Source of the DNA: Cyprinodon diabolis
Lineage: Eukaryota; Chordata; Actinopteri; Cyprinodontiformes; Cyprinodontidae
DNA: 64,000 bases
Direction of reading: 5' to 3'
Assembly: GCA_030533445.1 (NCBI GenBank)
Contig: CM060066.1
Coordinates: 33,077,235-33,141,234 of the forward strand
A program made the translations under genes and the position numbers. Numbering within the stretch: position 1 is the first letter of the stretch; the number at the start of each line of letters is the position of its first letter. Positions 23,969 to 36,253 of this stretch are shown in pieces. The notes beneath the pieces were generated by a model. That model saw nothing but the letters and a program-made list of their open reading frames with translations, was not told where the DNA came from and searched no databases.

Positions 23969-25914
23969 AAGATAACTCATATACACTAGACTCAGGCTTT
24001 GTTGAAAATTCAAGTTTTATGCAATGCAACAGTTACTAGTGTTGTATTGAAACTCTGCAATTGGATCCTTGTAAATGTTATACCATGTTGGCTAGGTGCT
24101 CCAACTGACCCAAAATTTTTGCTCAAAATCATCTAGTGCAAGGAAAAATGTACTTATACGTTTTGCTTTAAGGGAAAAAAAGACTGATGTGACTGGTCTG
24201 CCAGAAAAATAATTTTGTTTATCTAAAATAAAAAATCTTCAAAATGCACCAGTAAAAGTTGACATATAATAGGAACAAAACCGTTAAAGGTCCAATATAA
24301 TGCAACATTTGAAAGTATATAATATCAAAAACAACTCCCCCAGAGCATGTATTTGCTGTTTGTGTAGGAAAATTCTTCTCAGATTAGGCAGAGTGTATGT
24401 TACAGAAATCTTTTAATTATGCCCTCATCTAGCAAAACTTTTTGATGAGGCGTTGCTTTCCATGCCCCCATCCTACTGAAGGCCGCACCCCCACGAACCG
24501 CAACCATGACAAATAATCAGTTTATACATAAGATAAAGGCCCAGATTGAACTCTTAGGCTACCAACTCGCTCTCGGCTGCTTATAAGTGACAACACACAA
24601 CAGGAGCTGATTGACAGGACAACAGCTAATTGCCATTCATTTACTTTGTAAACAACACACTTTTTTTCCCTGAGCAGAAGTAGGGAAAGATCTCACTCTA
24701 AACATCTCAATACAGAGCAGGGAACATATCATCTAAAATATATCCAGCTGTCCCTGATGTTCTTAAGGGAGAGCTGGAAATCCTAGATTGTAAACAACCT
24801 TTCAGTAAACAAACCAATAAGAATACCAACACCTCACATTTTGGCTGAGCTACTACGGCATTTATCTGCAGTGATAATTTAACCGGGCTGCTATTAACTA
24901 AAGTTATTTAACACAAGTACACAATATATATCCTGTTAAGAAAAGACTGTTTGTGAAGCACAGAGAGGATTATTCATCTTATAAAAACCACCTTTTTATC
25001 AAAAGAGCAGAGGACACAAACATTATCTGCAGTGCCAGCGTGCTCACAAGCTACTAGGCTTAGCAGTCCAACAAAGTAGCAGTCAGTTGGCATGGATCCT
25101 CTCCTCTGTATGGTCAAAAAGTTATGTTTTGTCCACATTTTCCCTTCAGGTGCAAGCTGATGAGTGAACAAGCAGTGGGAAGGAGTGGCAGAAAGAAGGA
25201 AAGAGCTCCGATTGATGTTTTCCACACAAACGCTGGAAACCAGGAAGCACATAACTGGAGTCCAAAACTCAGACATCAGCAGAGACATCCTGTTTTTGTC
25301 ATTGGAGACAAGGGAGGACAATTTCAGAGCATCAGGGGCAAGAAATGCACAGCCTAATATTACTCATGAGGAAAACAATCCAGAGTCTGTCTCGCGAAGC
25401 CAGCTTCTTTTTAAGCTCCTCCCAAAGAGCATTAATGAGCAGATGTAGAGACAGCATCTGTTGTCACAATCAGGAAGAAGAAGGAGACAAGGAGCAAACA
25501 GCCTGCACAGTGCTATGTAGCTATGACACAAATCTGATATAAGATTTGTTTGTTTCTTTAGTTTTTACATGCCATGGTATTTCAGGCATGCCAAGGAGAG
25601 TAGTAGTTTAACCCCAAAAGAGTTGGGGGAGTTTTCCTCTACATACAAAGACAATAGGAGATGGAGTCCTAATTGCTTGATTGACTGTTAACTTAGATTT
25701 GTACCTGTCATCAGATTTGACTTTTTGTATTAATTACATACGAAGCTGTTCTTGTGTTTAGGAAAAAGGTTTGAATAAAGTTTAGGCTAATGTATGTATT
25801 GGTAGTGGTTAGGGGTTGTGCTGGGCCATAGAAATGAAGGCAAATCAATGAAACAAATGTACAATTTCAGCAAGTATACATGTGTATAAAAAAAAAAAAG
25901 AAACTCTTCCTTAC
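23969..25914. other. Non-coding DNA with a possible TTAA-type repeat end
   Basis: TTAAAGGTCCAATATAATGC at 24283 resembles the end of TTAA-flanked fish elements, but no partner end was found. The open frames at 24974-25450 overlap on both strands and show no family features. I see no gene here. Confidence 0.35.
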
Positions 25915-26280
25915 TCATTGCGGGTGGTCTTCAACCCTTTTTCTTCCAAGCTTGGGTCCTCTACTAGAGGCCTGGGAGCTTGAGGGTCCTGCGCAGTATC
26001 TTTGCTGTTCCTAGAACTGTACTCTTCTGGACCGAGATGTCTGATGTATGGGATCTGCATTGTAATAAAGCCCTGTTCTCACGTCTCGTCCATTTCCTTC
26101 TTTTTGTTCCAGTAGCCCATTTGACATCAAGGTGCCGTGGTTCCCCAACACCTGACGCAGACCTTGTTTGGCCAGGCGAAGTAAATCATTATATTGTCTC
26201 TCATCATTGTATGAGGTAGGCATTAGTGGGAAGGGTCTTGCCTAAGGACCCACATGGACATCTCTTTCTCGAACCTGGGC
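25915..26280. repeat. Interspersed fish repeat
   Basis: CAAGCTTGGGTCCTCTACTA, GAGGCCTGGGAGCTTGAGGG, TCCTGCGCAGTATCTTTGCTG and CTCTTCTGGACCGAGATGTC are consecutive phrases of a widespread fish repeat. The tail GTCTTGCCTAAGGACCCAC also recurs in other fish repeats. The short frames at 25980-26223 are part of it. Confidence 0.5.
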
Positions 26281-26282
26281 CT

Positions 26283-26507
<225 letters not shown>

Positions 26508-26579
26508 GCATGAAAGTATTTAGTATGATCTGATTTTTGTAATCTCTGCCACTGTAGGTGCAGTATTTTGATTTAAAGA

Positions 26580-26895
26580 CAGTATTCATCCCTGAATACT
26601 GTATTAATCCCTGCCACCAGACTCTACAATGCGACATTACAAGTTGCAATAACTTGTGCAATGTATAATGTGCATATACAGTTTAATACCATGTGCAATA
26701 ACCTGTTTATTTATATTTGACACCCAGTGCAATAGGTTTATATATAAATATCCATCTAATGTATATACTGTATATGTATCCCATGTACCTTTTTCTTCCT
26801 TTGGCACCTTCTTCTTCTTCTCTTTTTGACTATTTGAGCTGATGTAACGAGTACATTTCTCCACTGTGAGATAAATAAAGTCAATCAATCAATCC

Positions 26896-26951
<56 letters not shown>
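26580..26951 (+). mobile_element. LINE 3' end with (TCAA)n tail
   Basis: The sequence GCAATAACTTGTGCAATG, then CTCCACTGTGAGATAAATAAAG and finally a TCAA run (26881-26951) is how many fish CR1/L2-group LINEs end. The coding part is not present, so this is a short 5'-truncated insertion. Confidence 0.55.
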
Positions 26952-26960
26952 GTATTTCCA

Positions 26961-27224
26961 ATGATTACTTTGATTGGATTGTCCAGTGTGAATATTTTTG
27001 GAATGAACGAGGAAACGATCATCAAAACATATCGTTTATCCAGCATTGCCATTTTGGAGCTGTTGGGGGAACTCCGAATGGATTTGGGGCCAGCCACAAG
27101 GAGGACCCACGCAATACCAGATATCACAAAACTCCTTGCAACATTGCACTTTTCTGCATCTGGGATCTCCCAATCTCGTTTTTCAGAAGTGCTGTCCGAC
27201 GTTCTAAATGCCATGTCGCCCTGA
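26961..27224 (+). pseudogene. PIF/Harbinger transposase N-terminal fragment
   Basis: The frame reads NEETIIKTYRLSSIAILELLGELR, then [30 protein letters not shown] and a stop. This is the helical region before the catalytic core of HARBI1-like transposases. A part between LHFSASG and the ISQS block is shortened, and the DDE domain is missing. Nearby sequence (27600-27815, with GATAAATCCGTCCCA at the edge) may be the rest of the element, split by a TA microsatellite. Confidence 0.7.
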
Positions 27225-27450
27225 TGCCCTACCGGAGAACCCCGACCCCTGCGCCTGTGGAGCAACATGCCAATGCTGCGGGTATGCGTACGCGCAGTCA
27301 TCTCCTCCACAGTCCCATTGTGAGCCATTTGGTATGTGCATTTTTCTACAGGCCAATATAAAACACCTGTTTGTTTTTATTTGTTTTTTTTTACTGCAGT
27401 GAAGTAGAAATTCAGCCACATACCACCTTAGGGAATAAAGGTTGCCAAAG

Positions 27451-27558
<108 letters not shown>

Positions 27559-27815
27559 TTGGAGGGGTGGGGGTGTCACTGTAAGATTAAAATTTCTTAT
27601 TGCACTAGTTTGCACAAACTACAAACTACTTTGCCGCAAACCACAAAACGCGCAAAACCATCATTTAAATAGGGCGTCTCCAACAGTATTGCACCTGCCA
27701 GCAGTTACGCAATCGCTCTTGTTAAATCACCCGCAAACCAGCCCCTCGCGCAAAATTCCAGTTTGCGAGCGCAAATTACTGCACGCAAAATTGGATCTTG
27801 ATAAATCCGTCCCAT

Positions 27816-30800
27816 AGTTTTCTGGTCCACAGTAAGATGTGCATCTGACAGTTACTAATGCATTTACAGAAACAGAGATAGATTTCCATATGAAAATAAA
27901 CCAATTACTAATGTAGCATCCTCCTCCTCCTCCATTTCTTATCAGCACCATTTGCCAATGTCAGGCTCAGATCTAACCCTAGAGTCCTCACCCCCTCCTT
28001 TTATTCGTTAATTTCCCTTCAACTCACTTTAACGCTTTCAACCTCCTGAGGCCCCCTGTTACTCCTGTTACCTCTTCCCTTGTGTTTCCTCAGTCATTTT
28101 ACTACGATGTGTTGTCTTCTTTTTCCTTTGAGCCCGTTTCTTCTGATCACTGTCTCCCTCCCATTTTCTCCCTAATGCCTCCCAGCCCCACCCCACCATC
28201 CGTCAGACTGAGTAATAGCTATCGGGGGGAGGGAGTCACCCTGCAGCTGTCTAGGGCGACACTGATCACATACACACTCACTTTTCGTTGAGCACATAGT
28301 CATCCATTTGCATGGCTCTGTCAAACTGCAATTTTAAAGCAGGACCAAAATACTTCAAATGAGTGTACAAATAAGGCTTATCATGCTTATCTTGGGTTAA
28401 AGAGTAAACATTCTCTGCTCAGAAACACAATTTCTGCATCCTCTACATCCCTATGGGGTGGCGGAAAAGAACTGTCAAGAGATATGTTTTTCTATATTGG
28501 ACTTTTTACAAGACTAAGCAGGTTTCTCAATTCCCCATATTTTCAAAACTAGGACTATTTTTCTGAAAAAAAAAATAGTCTAAGAAATTTACCAGTTTGT
28601 TGTTTGGGTTTATTAAACATCCATCGGAGCCTCACAAGTGCAGTTTCTAAGCAGCAGTTGGGTTGATCATCAAAATGGATTGTAAAAAGGCTTGAGGGGC
28701 AGAATATCCTATCGGTGTTAACCCCCTTAATGATATCTTAATTGCCTTTTTGTTCATATTATGAATTTTTAATGGCCTGTTGAGCTTGTACCTACAGACT
28801 GTGGTTTGGTCTTTTAACCCTTCACATTACAACTATCCATTTGTCAAAAAAAGATGTCCAATTTCTCATTTTAGAGCTAATAAATTATGAATGCAACAAG
28901 AATGGGAAATAAATTATTGGTACCTATTTAGTTGTGCATGGAAAATAAACCAGGAACAAGGCAGAGTCAAATTGAACTAATTAGAAAGCTCAAAGCATCA
29001 GTACTTTTTTAATATGATGCTGATATTATAGTAAAATGCTTTAACTGGCCTTGACAATCACCAAACTTTCACTAGCAGTGTGCTTTTTAAGTATGTTTGA
29101 AGAGGAAATTTACAGAAAGGATGCATAGGTAACACATCTGCAGCAGTCATGGGATAATTTTGTCCAATACCTCAATTGAATGTTTCCAACCCCTAAAAAA
29201 CAAACAAAGATTGGGCATCACTAGTACAAGCAAACTGTGAAAAAAATATTCTAAGGGTATCTTACCATGTGTTTTGATTGCTCAGTACCTAATTCAAAAT
29301 GAAGGTAAGCTTGCTAAAAGATTTGCAGGTATATAGGTGATTTAACATAGACAAACAAGCCTTAAAGGGATATGATCAAATGCTTTCATCATGGTAGAAT
29401 GGGGTTATATACACACCCAGCATTGGTTCTAGTAGTATTTTTATAGAATTCTTGCGCAAGGTGCTATTAGCAGACATAAACAGACCTATAAGCAACCTAC
29501 TGGCAGTAGATTTTAACTATCAGAAAGCAACTGGTGCAGCAATGTAATAGGGCCTCACTGTCCTGCAGTGCCTCTCAATAAAAGCAATAGCTCGGCATGG
29601 TCGAAGACCAGCTGATATTAATTAAATGAATTGATCTACAGCAACTTTATGTTCTAGTGAATCCTTCCCATTTAGCCTCCCATCAGACATCAAGGGAAAA
29701 ATTACTATTCCTACTGACCAAAAATTCAGGATCAGGGCAAGACATTTTTCAAATAGATTAATTTAAAAATATGATAGGCTAAAACCATTTATTTAAATAG
29801 AACAAACTGAAGCTCTAAATTGAATCTGATTTTGAAAAAGTCTTCTGGAACTTAGCAGTGAATCAGTTAATCAGCCAGTCAGTCTGTCAGTATGTATGCC
29901 TGTCTCTCTAACCATTTATGAAGGCATTTATACTTAAACATAATTATAGCCTTACTACCAATAGTATCAGTATTAAAAAGGATGTTTACTTACGCATCCA
30001 TCAACTCCACAGCGACATCGTAATGCCGCAATAGCTTTAGCTCTGCTTCGTTGAACACAGATGTTCATTCAGTCTTATCCCTCTTGACGAATATTTTTGA
30101 GGGCTTTTTTACACTGAATCTCAGACTTTTCTTCATTATTTTAACAACTTTGCTGGGGTGTGCTAAAATGCTCAGCCCCATTAGTAACTTGTTTACCTAT
30201 TGCGCACATATGTCGTACCTTGGTAGATATTTTCTTTATTATTATAAATTTACATAGAAGGGCATTATTTACTTACAAATTGAGCAAGAACAAAGTGTAA
30301 AACACAGAAATAACATTTACTATGCCTGCATGGCACAGTGATCTTTAAAAAAAATCTTTGTACACAACCGGAGCGAGTTATACTGTATAAATTTAAAAGA
30401 AACATATAAGCTGACTATGTCTCTTTAAGTGCTCTTTAAAGGAGGAGGAGAATCTTTTTTCCTCAAGCTATCCTCCTCTAAGGCACATCTTTTTTATTCA
30501 CTGACAGTTCACATTATTTTCTTTATCAAATCAAAATCTATGACTCATTTACTGGGTATGACTGGTTTATTGCTGCTACATTTACTTTACTTACTTATTT
30601 TGGTTAATGAGAAAATATGCAAGAACTGTGCAAAAACTACTCCTGCTTAGATATCCTCTATTAGTAGAACATTGTTCACCTAAATTATTTATATATTGTT
30701 TTTTTGTTCTGTTTTTTTTGCTTTTTTTGTTTGTTTTGTTTTTGCCATTGTGTTTAACAGACTTGGTAAAAAAGAAACTCTTTGATCTGCTCTGTGACAA

Positions 30801-31364
30801 TCCATTCACTGACTCAATTGCATGTCCTCCCTATTGGAGGACAGCTAGTTCTAAAAGATTCATGTTTTGCTTGTAGTGGAAATGGCCTTGGTGAAGGCAC
30901 ATAATTATAACTTCAATAAGGCTTGATTTCTAATCAGCCACACGGCTTGAAAGCACCTTTGTGCTGAGCTGTACCTTGAAAACCGTAAGGGTACTGTGCA
31001 AAGATCACAGTCAAAGTTAGAAAAAAAAAAAAAAACATTCTAAGGTGCTCAGTGCCTGTTTAAACATAACAATGTTTCATGCTGTGATTTTAAAAGAGTT
31101 AAAATTCTGCATGAAGGGTCTAAATGAATGTGGACCAACAAGGTTAGTTTTATGATAGTTTGAGGGAGTACAAATTGTCATAGGATCTTACAAAGTTATT
31201 CACACCACCCATGGTTTGTGACATTTTGCAATGTTAGTGTCACAAATTCAAATGTATCTTAGGTGTTGGTATTTTCCAGACTAAGAAGTATGAAATAGAA
31301 ACTTAACCTATATTTAAAAAGTTTGAAAAGCACTGCATGCACAAATATTCCTTTCCCCAATATA
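27816..31364. other. Non-coding upstream flank, few repeats
   Basis: I recognise no transposon and no gene. The part at 27940-28310 is less AT-rich than its surroundings and has one 69-codon frame without family features. It could hold regulatory DNA of pcdh10, but nothing in the sequence proves this. Confidence 0.4.
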
Positions 31365-31585
31365 TAGCAGTGATTTCAAATGCCAATCCTCAGGTTTAAC
31401 TGTCCTGGAGCTGCTTTTAGATTTGTCTCTGAAATGCTTCACTAGCATGCCTTTAGGCTCTAAATACCTCTGGCTAATGAGCTACTATATGAGTTGACTG
31501 TGATACAGAAGAGACACATGTGAGACACATGTTAAGTTTGTTGGACACCAGCCCTTGAGGACCAGAGTTTGAGACAACTGCAATG
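31365..31585. mobile_element. Possible short MITE with inverted ends
   Basis: The left side TTTCAAATGCCAATCCTCAGG pairs imperfectly with the right side TTGAGGACCAGAGTTTGAGA. Such ends around CCTCAAGG/CCTTGAGG are typical of a common fish MITE. Confidence 0.4.
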
Positions 31586-31689
31586 TGTATAACTGGCATT
31601 TAGCATGTCGCTACCAGCTTTGTGGTGTCCTCAACACAGTTGTTCTGTTTTTCAAATACACTGAAGCTCTCAGATTAAATGGAAACCAT

Positions 31690-31795
31690 CAATAGGCAAT
31701 GTGGGTGAAGCGTCTTGCCCTAGGACACAACCGCACTGACAGCCGGACCCGTTGTCAACCCTCCAGTTGCAGGGCAAACTCCTTCATCCGAAGCC
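31690..31795. repeat. Interspersed repeat tail
   Basis: GGTGAAGCGTCTTGCCCTAG and GACACAACCGCACTGACAGCC belong to a fish repeat tail with this typical wording. Confidence 0.45.
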
Positions 31796-32228
31796 AATTT
31801 CTTTAAATTTATTCATCTTCTCATCAATTACGACTTTTAAAAAATCTATATACCATGATTTTAACACCACAATGCTTTAACATGAGAGTGGTGTACTCAG
31901 GTCATTGAGTAATGTTAAGTTTCTTTTTCCCCTAGCATTTTGTAATTAGGAGAAAACAGATGTTGGTATCATCAGAGCACCTCTTAAGTTTGTGGTTTCA
32001 GTCCTGCTAACTTGAAATAGGGTTGGCTATAACTATTATTAATCAATGCCCTTCTTTTTGCCCCTCTTTAAGAAATGGAAAGTGAGTAAAATAAAACAAC
32101 CAAAACTAATAATTCTGTTGTCGAAAAGTTCCTTAATTAAATTTGAGACAGGAAAGAATGTTGTCTTTCCTGTCTCAAATACCTCTACAAATATTTGCCC
32201 TAATGGTGGTGTTTGCTCCATAATAAAT

Positions 32229-33586
32229 TACCGTATTTTCACGACTATAAGGCACACATAAACGTCTTTTTTTTCCCTCAAAATGTGCGGTGCGCCCTTT
32301 GGTGCGGCGCGCCCTATGTGTGTTGTAACTGCGACTTTTGAGACCACCTCATTGAGGAGATGATGAAAGAGTGGATGAGGGAGGTGAATGTAAGGAGACC
32401 AGGTGGTTTTTTCCACGCATCACCATCGCTGTTAATCTGTGATTCCATGCGTGCCCATCTCACAGCTGATGTGAAAAAAAAAAAGGTGAATCAAATAAAC
32501 GCTGTGCTCGCCGTTATCCCAGGAGGTCTGACAAAGGAACTTCAACCGCTCGACATCGGTGTGAACCGGCCGTTCAAAGTAAGGCTGCGAGCGGCGTGGG
32601 AGCGATGAATGACAGACGGAGACCAAAGTTTCACGAAAAGTGGAAGGCAGCGCCGGGCAAGTTACGCCACCGTTTGCGGATGGATTGTAGATGCTTGGAC
32701 TAACGTGTCTGCCAGCTCTGTTGTTCGAGCTTTCGCAAAAGCCGGCATTATTTCTGAGGAGCAGCGCGGCACGGAAAGTGACTCTCACAGCGAAATAGGG
32801 GAAATTGGTATGTCTGATTTAGCGCAGCTGTTTAATTCAGAAACAGAGGATGATGACTTTGATGGGTTTGATTAATACTTTGTAATAAATACTTGAATAA
32901 AGCACAATCATACTCAGTTTTGCTCCCGCTCTATTTTTCTACCTGAAAACTTAATTCGACAGCAGCCTCTGGGCCGGGTTCACCGAGGCGGCTGGCAGGT
33001 GTTTTTCATCTAAATAATCTAAATCTTGCAGCTATATTTGCTGTGATCAGTGGGAATTAAGTAGTTTTAATATGTTTTTAAGTGAGAAAGTCCACCTGAA
33101 AACTTAATAATTGCAGTCAGTTCATCCAGATTATCATCCTGCCTATACTATTTCTGTCGGAGCCGCTCAGACCCCCACATACCAGCGGTGTGCCGACAGT
33201 AGGAATCCCTTCAACAGCAGCCTCTAGGCCGGGTAGTCTCCGGGTTCACCGCGGCGGCTGGTAGGTGTTTTTCATCTAAATAATTTAAACTGCAGGCACC
33301 AGGATACCGGTAATAAAAGCGAACATATTCCGTCGGCATTTTAAGTTAATTTAGGAGTGATCACAGCGCTCTAATCATCAGCGATGTGTCTGTCTCACGG
33401 CCAGCTCCCAGGTTTGATTAATACTTTGTAATAAATACATCAATAAAGCACAGTCCTACTCAGTTTTGCTCCCGCTGTATTTTTAAATACGCAGTAGAGG
33501 TATTTAAACGTAGTAGAGGACATGTACTTGTATATAAAAAACGCGCCCTATAGTCCGGTGCGCCTTATGGTCATGAAAATACTGTA
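32229..33586 (+). mobile_element. Complete pogo-type DNA transposon, 1,354 bp, TA target
   Basis: The left end CCGTATTTTCACGACTATAA (from 32231) matches the complement of the right end TTATGGTCATGAAAATACTG (to 33584). TA lies outside each end (32229-32230, 33585-33586). The inside carries the 3' half of a pogo-like transposase and a partly duplicated 3' region. The transposase N-terminus is missing, so the element is internally deleted although both ends are present. Confidence 0.85.
32345..32875 (+). pseudogene. Pogo-type (DDE_1) transposase C-terminal half, one nonsense mutation
   Basis: The frame reads EEMMKEWM, RRPGGFFH, LLICDSMRAHLTADVKK, VIPGGLTKELQPLDIGVNRP and FKVRLRAAWER. A TGA follows at 32606-32608, and the same frame then continues MTDGDQSFTKSGRQRRASY to AQLFNSETEDDDFDGFD and the natural stop at 32873-32875. 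CDSM and PLDIGVN carry the second and third acidic catalytic residues of the pogo/Tigger DDE domain. The N-terminal DNA-binding half is absent and the frame closes upstream. The single in-frame TGA, with no frameshift, suggests a fairly young insertion. Confidence 0.85.
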
Positions 33587-34429
33587 AGAGAAAAATATGA
33601 CATAGTGGAGGATTCTATTCAATAATTAAGTGATTTCTAAAAACACTGGATATTACTCTAACATAAATGTTCTGAAGTCATATGCATGCCACACCTTTAA
33701 GATTTTTGCTTGTCTGACAAATGGCATCCATGTATGTTTTCTGTTCCTCTTCCTTCTCAAGCAAAGCCATGTGTTGATTATGCACATTAAATACACTGAA
33801 AATGTCGCACCCTGCTACATGAAACAGTTGTTTTAAAGTAACTAGATATGTTTAACAAGTGGCAAAAGATGCATCAATTGATTTTTTCAGTGTATTACTT
33901 TTCAGCTTGTTCTTGTAATCTAGCAGAACGTTAGCTACTGAGTATAAATACTCTTGCAATGTCTTACATTAGCTTCAATGCAACCCTCCAACCATATGCT
34001 ATTGCCATTTAATCCTTTCAGTGACACAACTGTGACTTAACCCTGCATGGGGAGAACATGCAGATTGCTTACAGAGGAATGCAAACCCAGAATCATCCAA
34101 TTGGTAGTAAGACTGCGTTATCATAATACATTTAATAGTTACCTTACTTCAATTTAAAATGATGTTCTTTGAATTAGCTGTGGCTAAATTTAAGATTGAT
34201 TAAGAATATGAAATTTAAACATTTTCATTTCTCAAAAAAAAAAAATACTTTATTACAATCTACACATAATTTACATGGTAGTAAATTCCTTTAGAACTGA
34301 GGATATTTGGAAAAACCAGTTCCATACATCGTGTCATGAGAACAAATAAGTCTACCACATACCGATTTCCATTAAATCACCTGTTTAACTTCAGCTGCAG
34401 CCTTTAAACTGGATTAAATGACTCGGTTT
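33587..34429. other. AT-rich non-coding DNA
   Basis: It holds a short L2-like piece at 34045-34110 (GGGGAGAACATGCAGATTGC). Nothing else was recognised. Confidence 0.45.
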
Positions 34430-34591
34430 GGTTGAACTGTGCAGCTCCTTTGGAGAACCTTCTTCCTCCCCAGGACTTTTGTTTTCCAAAAGAAATTTTG
34501 CTAACGCCAGGGGGCGACGTTGATCTCTCCAACACCCTAACCGGGACAGCGACAGAGCGAGCAAAGGGAGAAAACGAGAGCGCGCACCAGA

Positions 34592-34626
<35 letters not shown>

Positions 34627-34720
34627 AAAAAAGGGAGAGAGGAGGAGAGGGGCTCCAGGATCCGACTCTGGTGTCAGCTCGATTCAGTCACACAACTCCA
34701 GCTCAGACATGGGTGGAAAT
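34430..34720 (+). promoter_or_regulatory. CpG- and GA-rich segment 1.5 kb upstream of pcdh10
   Basis: This segment contains CGCCAGGGGGCGACG (34505-34519), several CpGs, a (GA)n run at about 34594-34621 and purine-rich DNA up to 34650. GA tracts of this kind are common at vertebrate promoters, and it could be a distal promoter or untranslated exon. A 98-codon frame here looks like low-complexity sequence with no family match. Confidence 0.3.
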
Positions 34721-35589
34721 TCATCTAACGTTTTCTCTTTGTTTCTTGTGACTTGTATGGCAAGATGCAGAATCGCTGTTTAATTCATTACACAAAGGAC
34801 ACGTCGTTTTGCATTACAGCCTATCTAGTAGCGCTACGTCCATTACATTAGGAATTAAGAGACTTATGCTTATTAGACTCTTTGTATCGTTATGTCTTTT
34901 TTGTGTGTCTTTTTGTCATTGTCACCATCTTCATCCAAACTGGTTATAACTATTCAGAGCCCCACCAATCATTTGCATATTTAATTTATGCAACAGGGTT
35001 ATCCTAGAGTTGTTGATCCACATGTGATGGCGGTGTGTTAGGACTGGATTGTTAATGATAAGGGCTTCATCAATTATAATAAGGAAGGGCTTAAACATGA
35101 CTGCCCCACTGGAAAAAAAAAAAAAAAAGCTCATTACATTATCCTGCTGGAGTAAGATCTCCAGATTTGATTTTTTTTTTTTATGTTTCACAAAAAAGAA
35201 GGGAAAGAGAAGAATCTAGACACTGCACAGTAGGGTATTGCGTCATGGGTTATTTTACTTACACAGGCAGTTTTACATGTTTGGCTGAGGGCTTCCTTAT
35301 TGCACTCTGACGCATTCGATTGTATTACATCAGCACTTTGATATTAAACAGTTGGATTATTCCTCAAGGGCAAACTCTATCTCTTCTTTTTTTTTTGGCA
35401 AACAGAACAGTTTGTGAAAAGCCCCATAAATAATTTTTTTAGTATAAATTTTTTGCAATACTAATAAACTACATTATCCAGTTTGCTAATTCATAGGGTG
35501 TGTAACACTCATAATTCCCCTGCTACAACATCACGGGCCAAGAGGAAAGAGTTGGATGGAGGAAAGGAAAAAAGGAGAGGAGAGAAGTG
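34721..35589. other. Non-coding DNA upstream of pcdh10
   Basis: AT-rich with several A and T runs. No motif I can assign. It may be part of an untranslated exon or the distal promoter. Confidence 0.4.
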
Positions 35590-36253
35590 CAGCGGCTCTT
35601 TAACTGGTTTTGTTATGATGGCCCAGCGTGCGCTTCAGCTGGCATCACAGAGCCCCAATCAGGTGCCATTACACCCGACGTTTGAGGAATATCATTGGCT
35701 GCCGGGGAAAGAGGCTGTGCGCAAAACCAGCCCCGCCGCTCACACTCGCCTTCCAGAAGCAGAGATGAGAGCATCATCGGCTTTGAGCGCTTAGGCGCAG
35801 TCATTACAACCTCCTGGAAAAAGTCTCACAATTTTTTTAAAAGAATTCATTTTTCCAATGCTTTACAGGTTTTTACATTTTCTTCCCATCACGTGGATTT
35901 TAAGTTTTTCATCATCTATATATCATCTCACTTTTCAGGAGGAAGTCAGTTCTGCGCACAAGGAATGTTGGGTCCAGCTTCTAAATGTGTGCACTGACAC
36001 TAAAAACTCACATACCTGCTGCCGAATTGATTAAAACGGAGAAGATTGGATCAAATGGCTGCGCTCTTCACAGCTGAAACAACTGAGCAAAGCCAAATGA
36101 TGGGATCATTAGAATTGAAGAGCCTTGTTGTAGATTGTTTTGCTGTCTTTTTCCCCTCAGAGAAGAACGGAAATGCACATATTTTGTAAAAAAAAAAAGG
36201 AATAGCCCTTTTTTTTTCTCTTTGTGTTGTGCACTTGGAGAGTGATAAAGGAG
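35590..36253 (+). promoter_or_regulatory. pcdh10: Probable promoter and 5' UTR region of pcdh10
   Basis: The stretch from about 35590 to 35810 is richer in G, C and CpG than its neighbourhood. It holds a CCAAT box (35655-35659) and an inverted one (ATTGG, 35694-35698) 34 bases further on. No TATA box is evident in this part. The following 440 bases up to the ATG at 36254 contain stop codons and oligo-T tracts and look like 5' UTR. The transcription start cannot be placed from sequence alone. Confidence 0.5.

Noticed and set aside
36224..36253. Earlier start for pcdh10 ten codons upstream
   Set aside because: Position 36224 is GTG, not ATG, and the ten codons would precede the signal peptide. 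The ATG at 36254 is directly followed by the hydrophobic leader.
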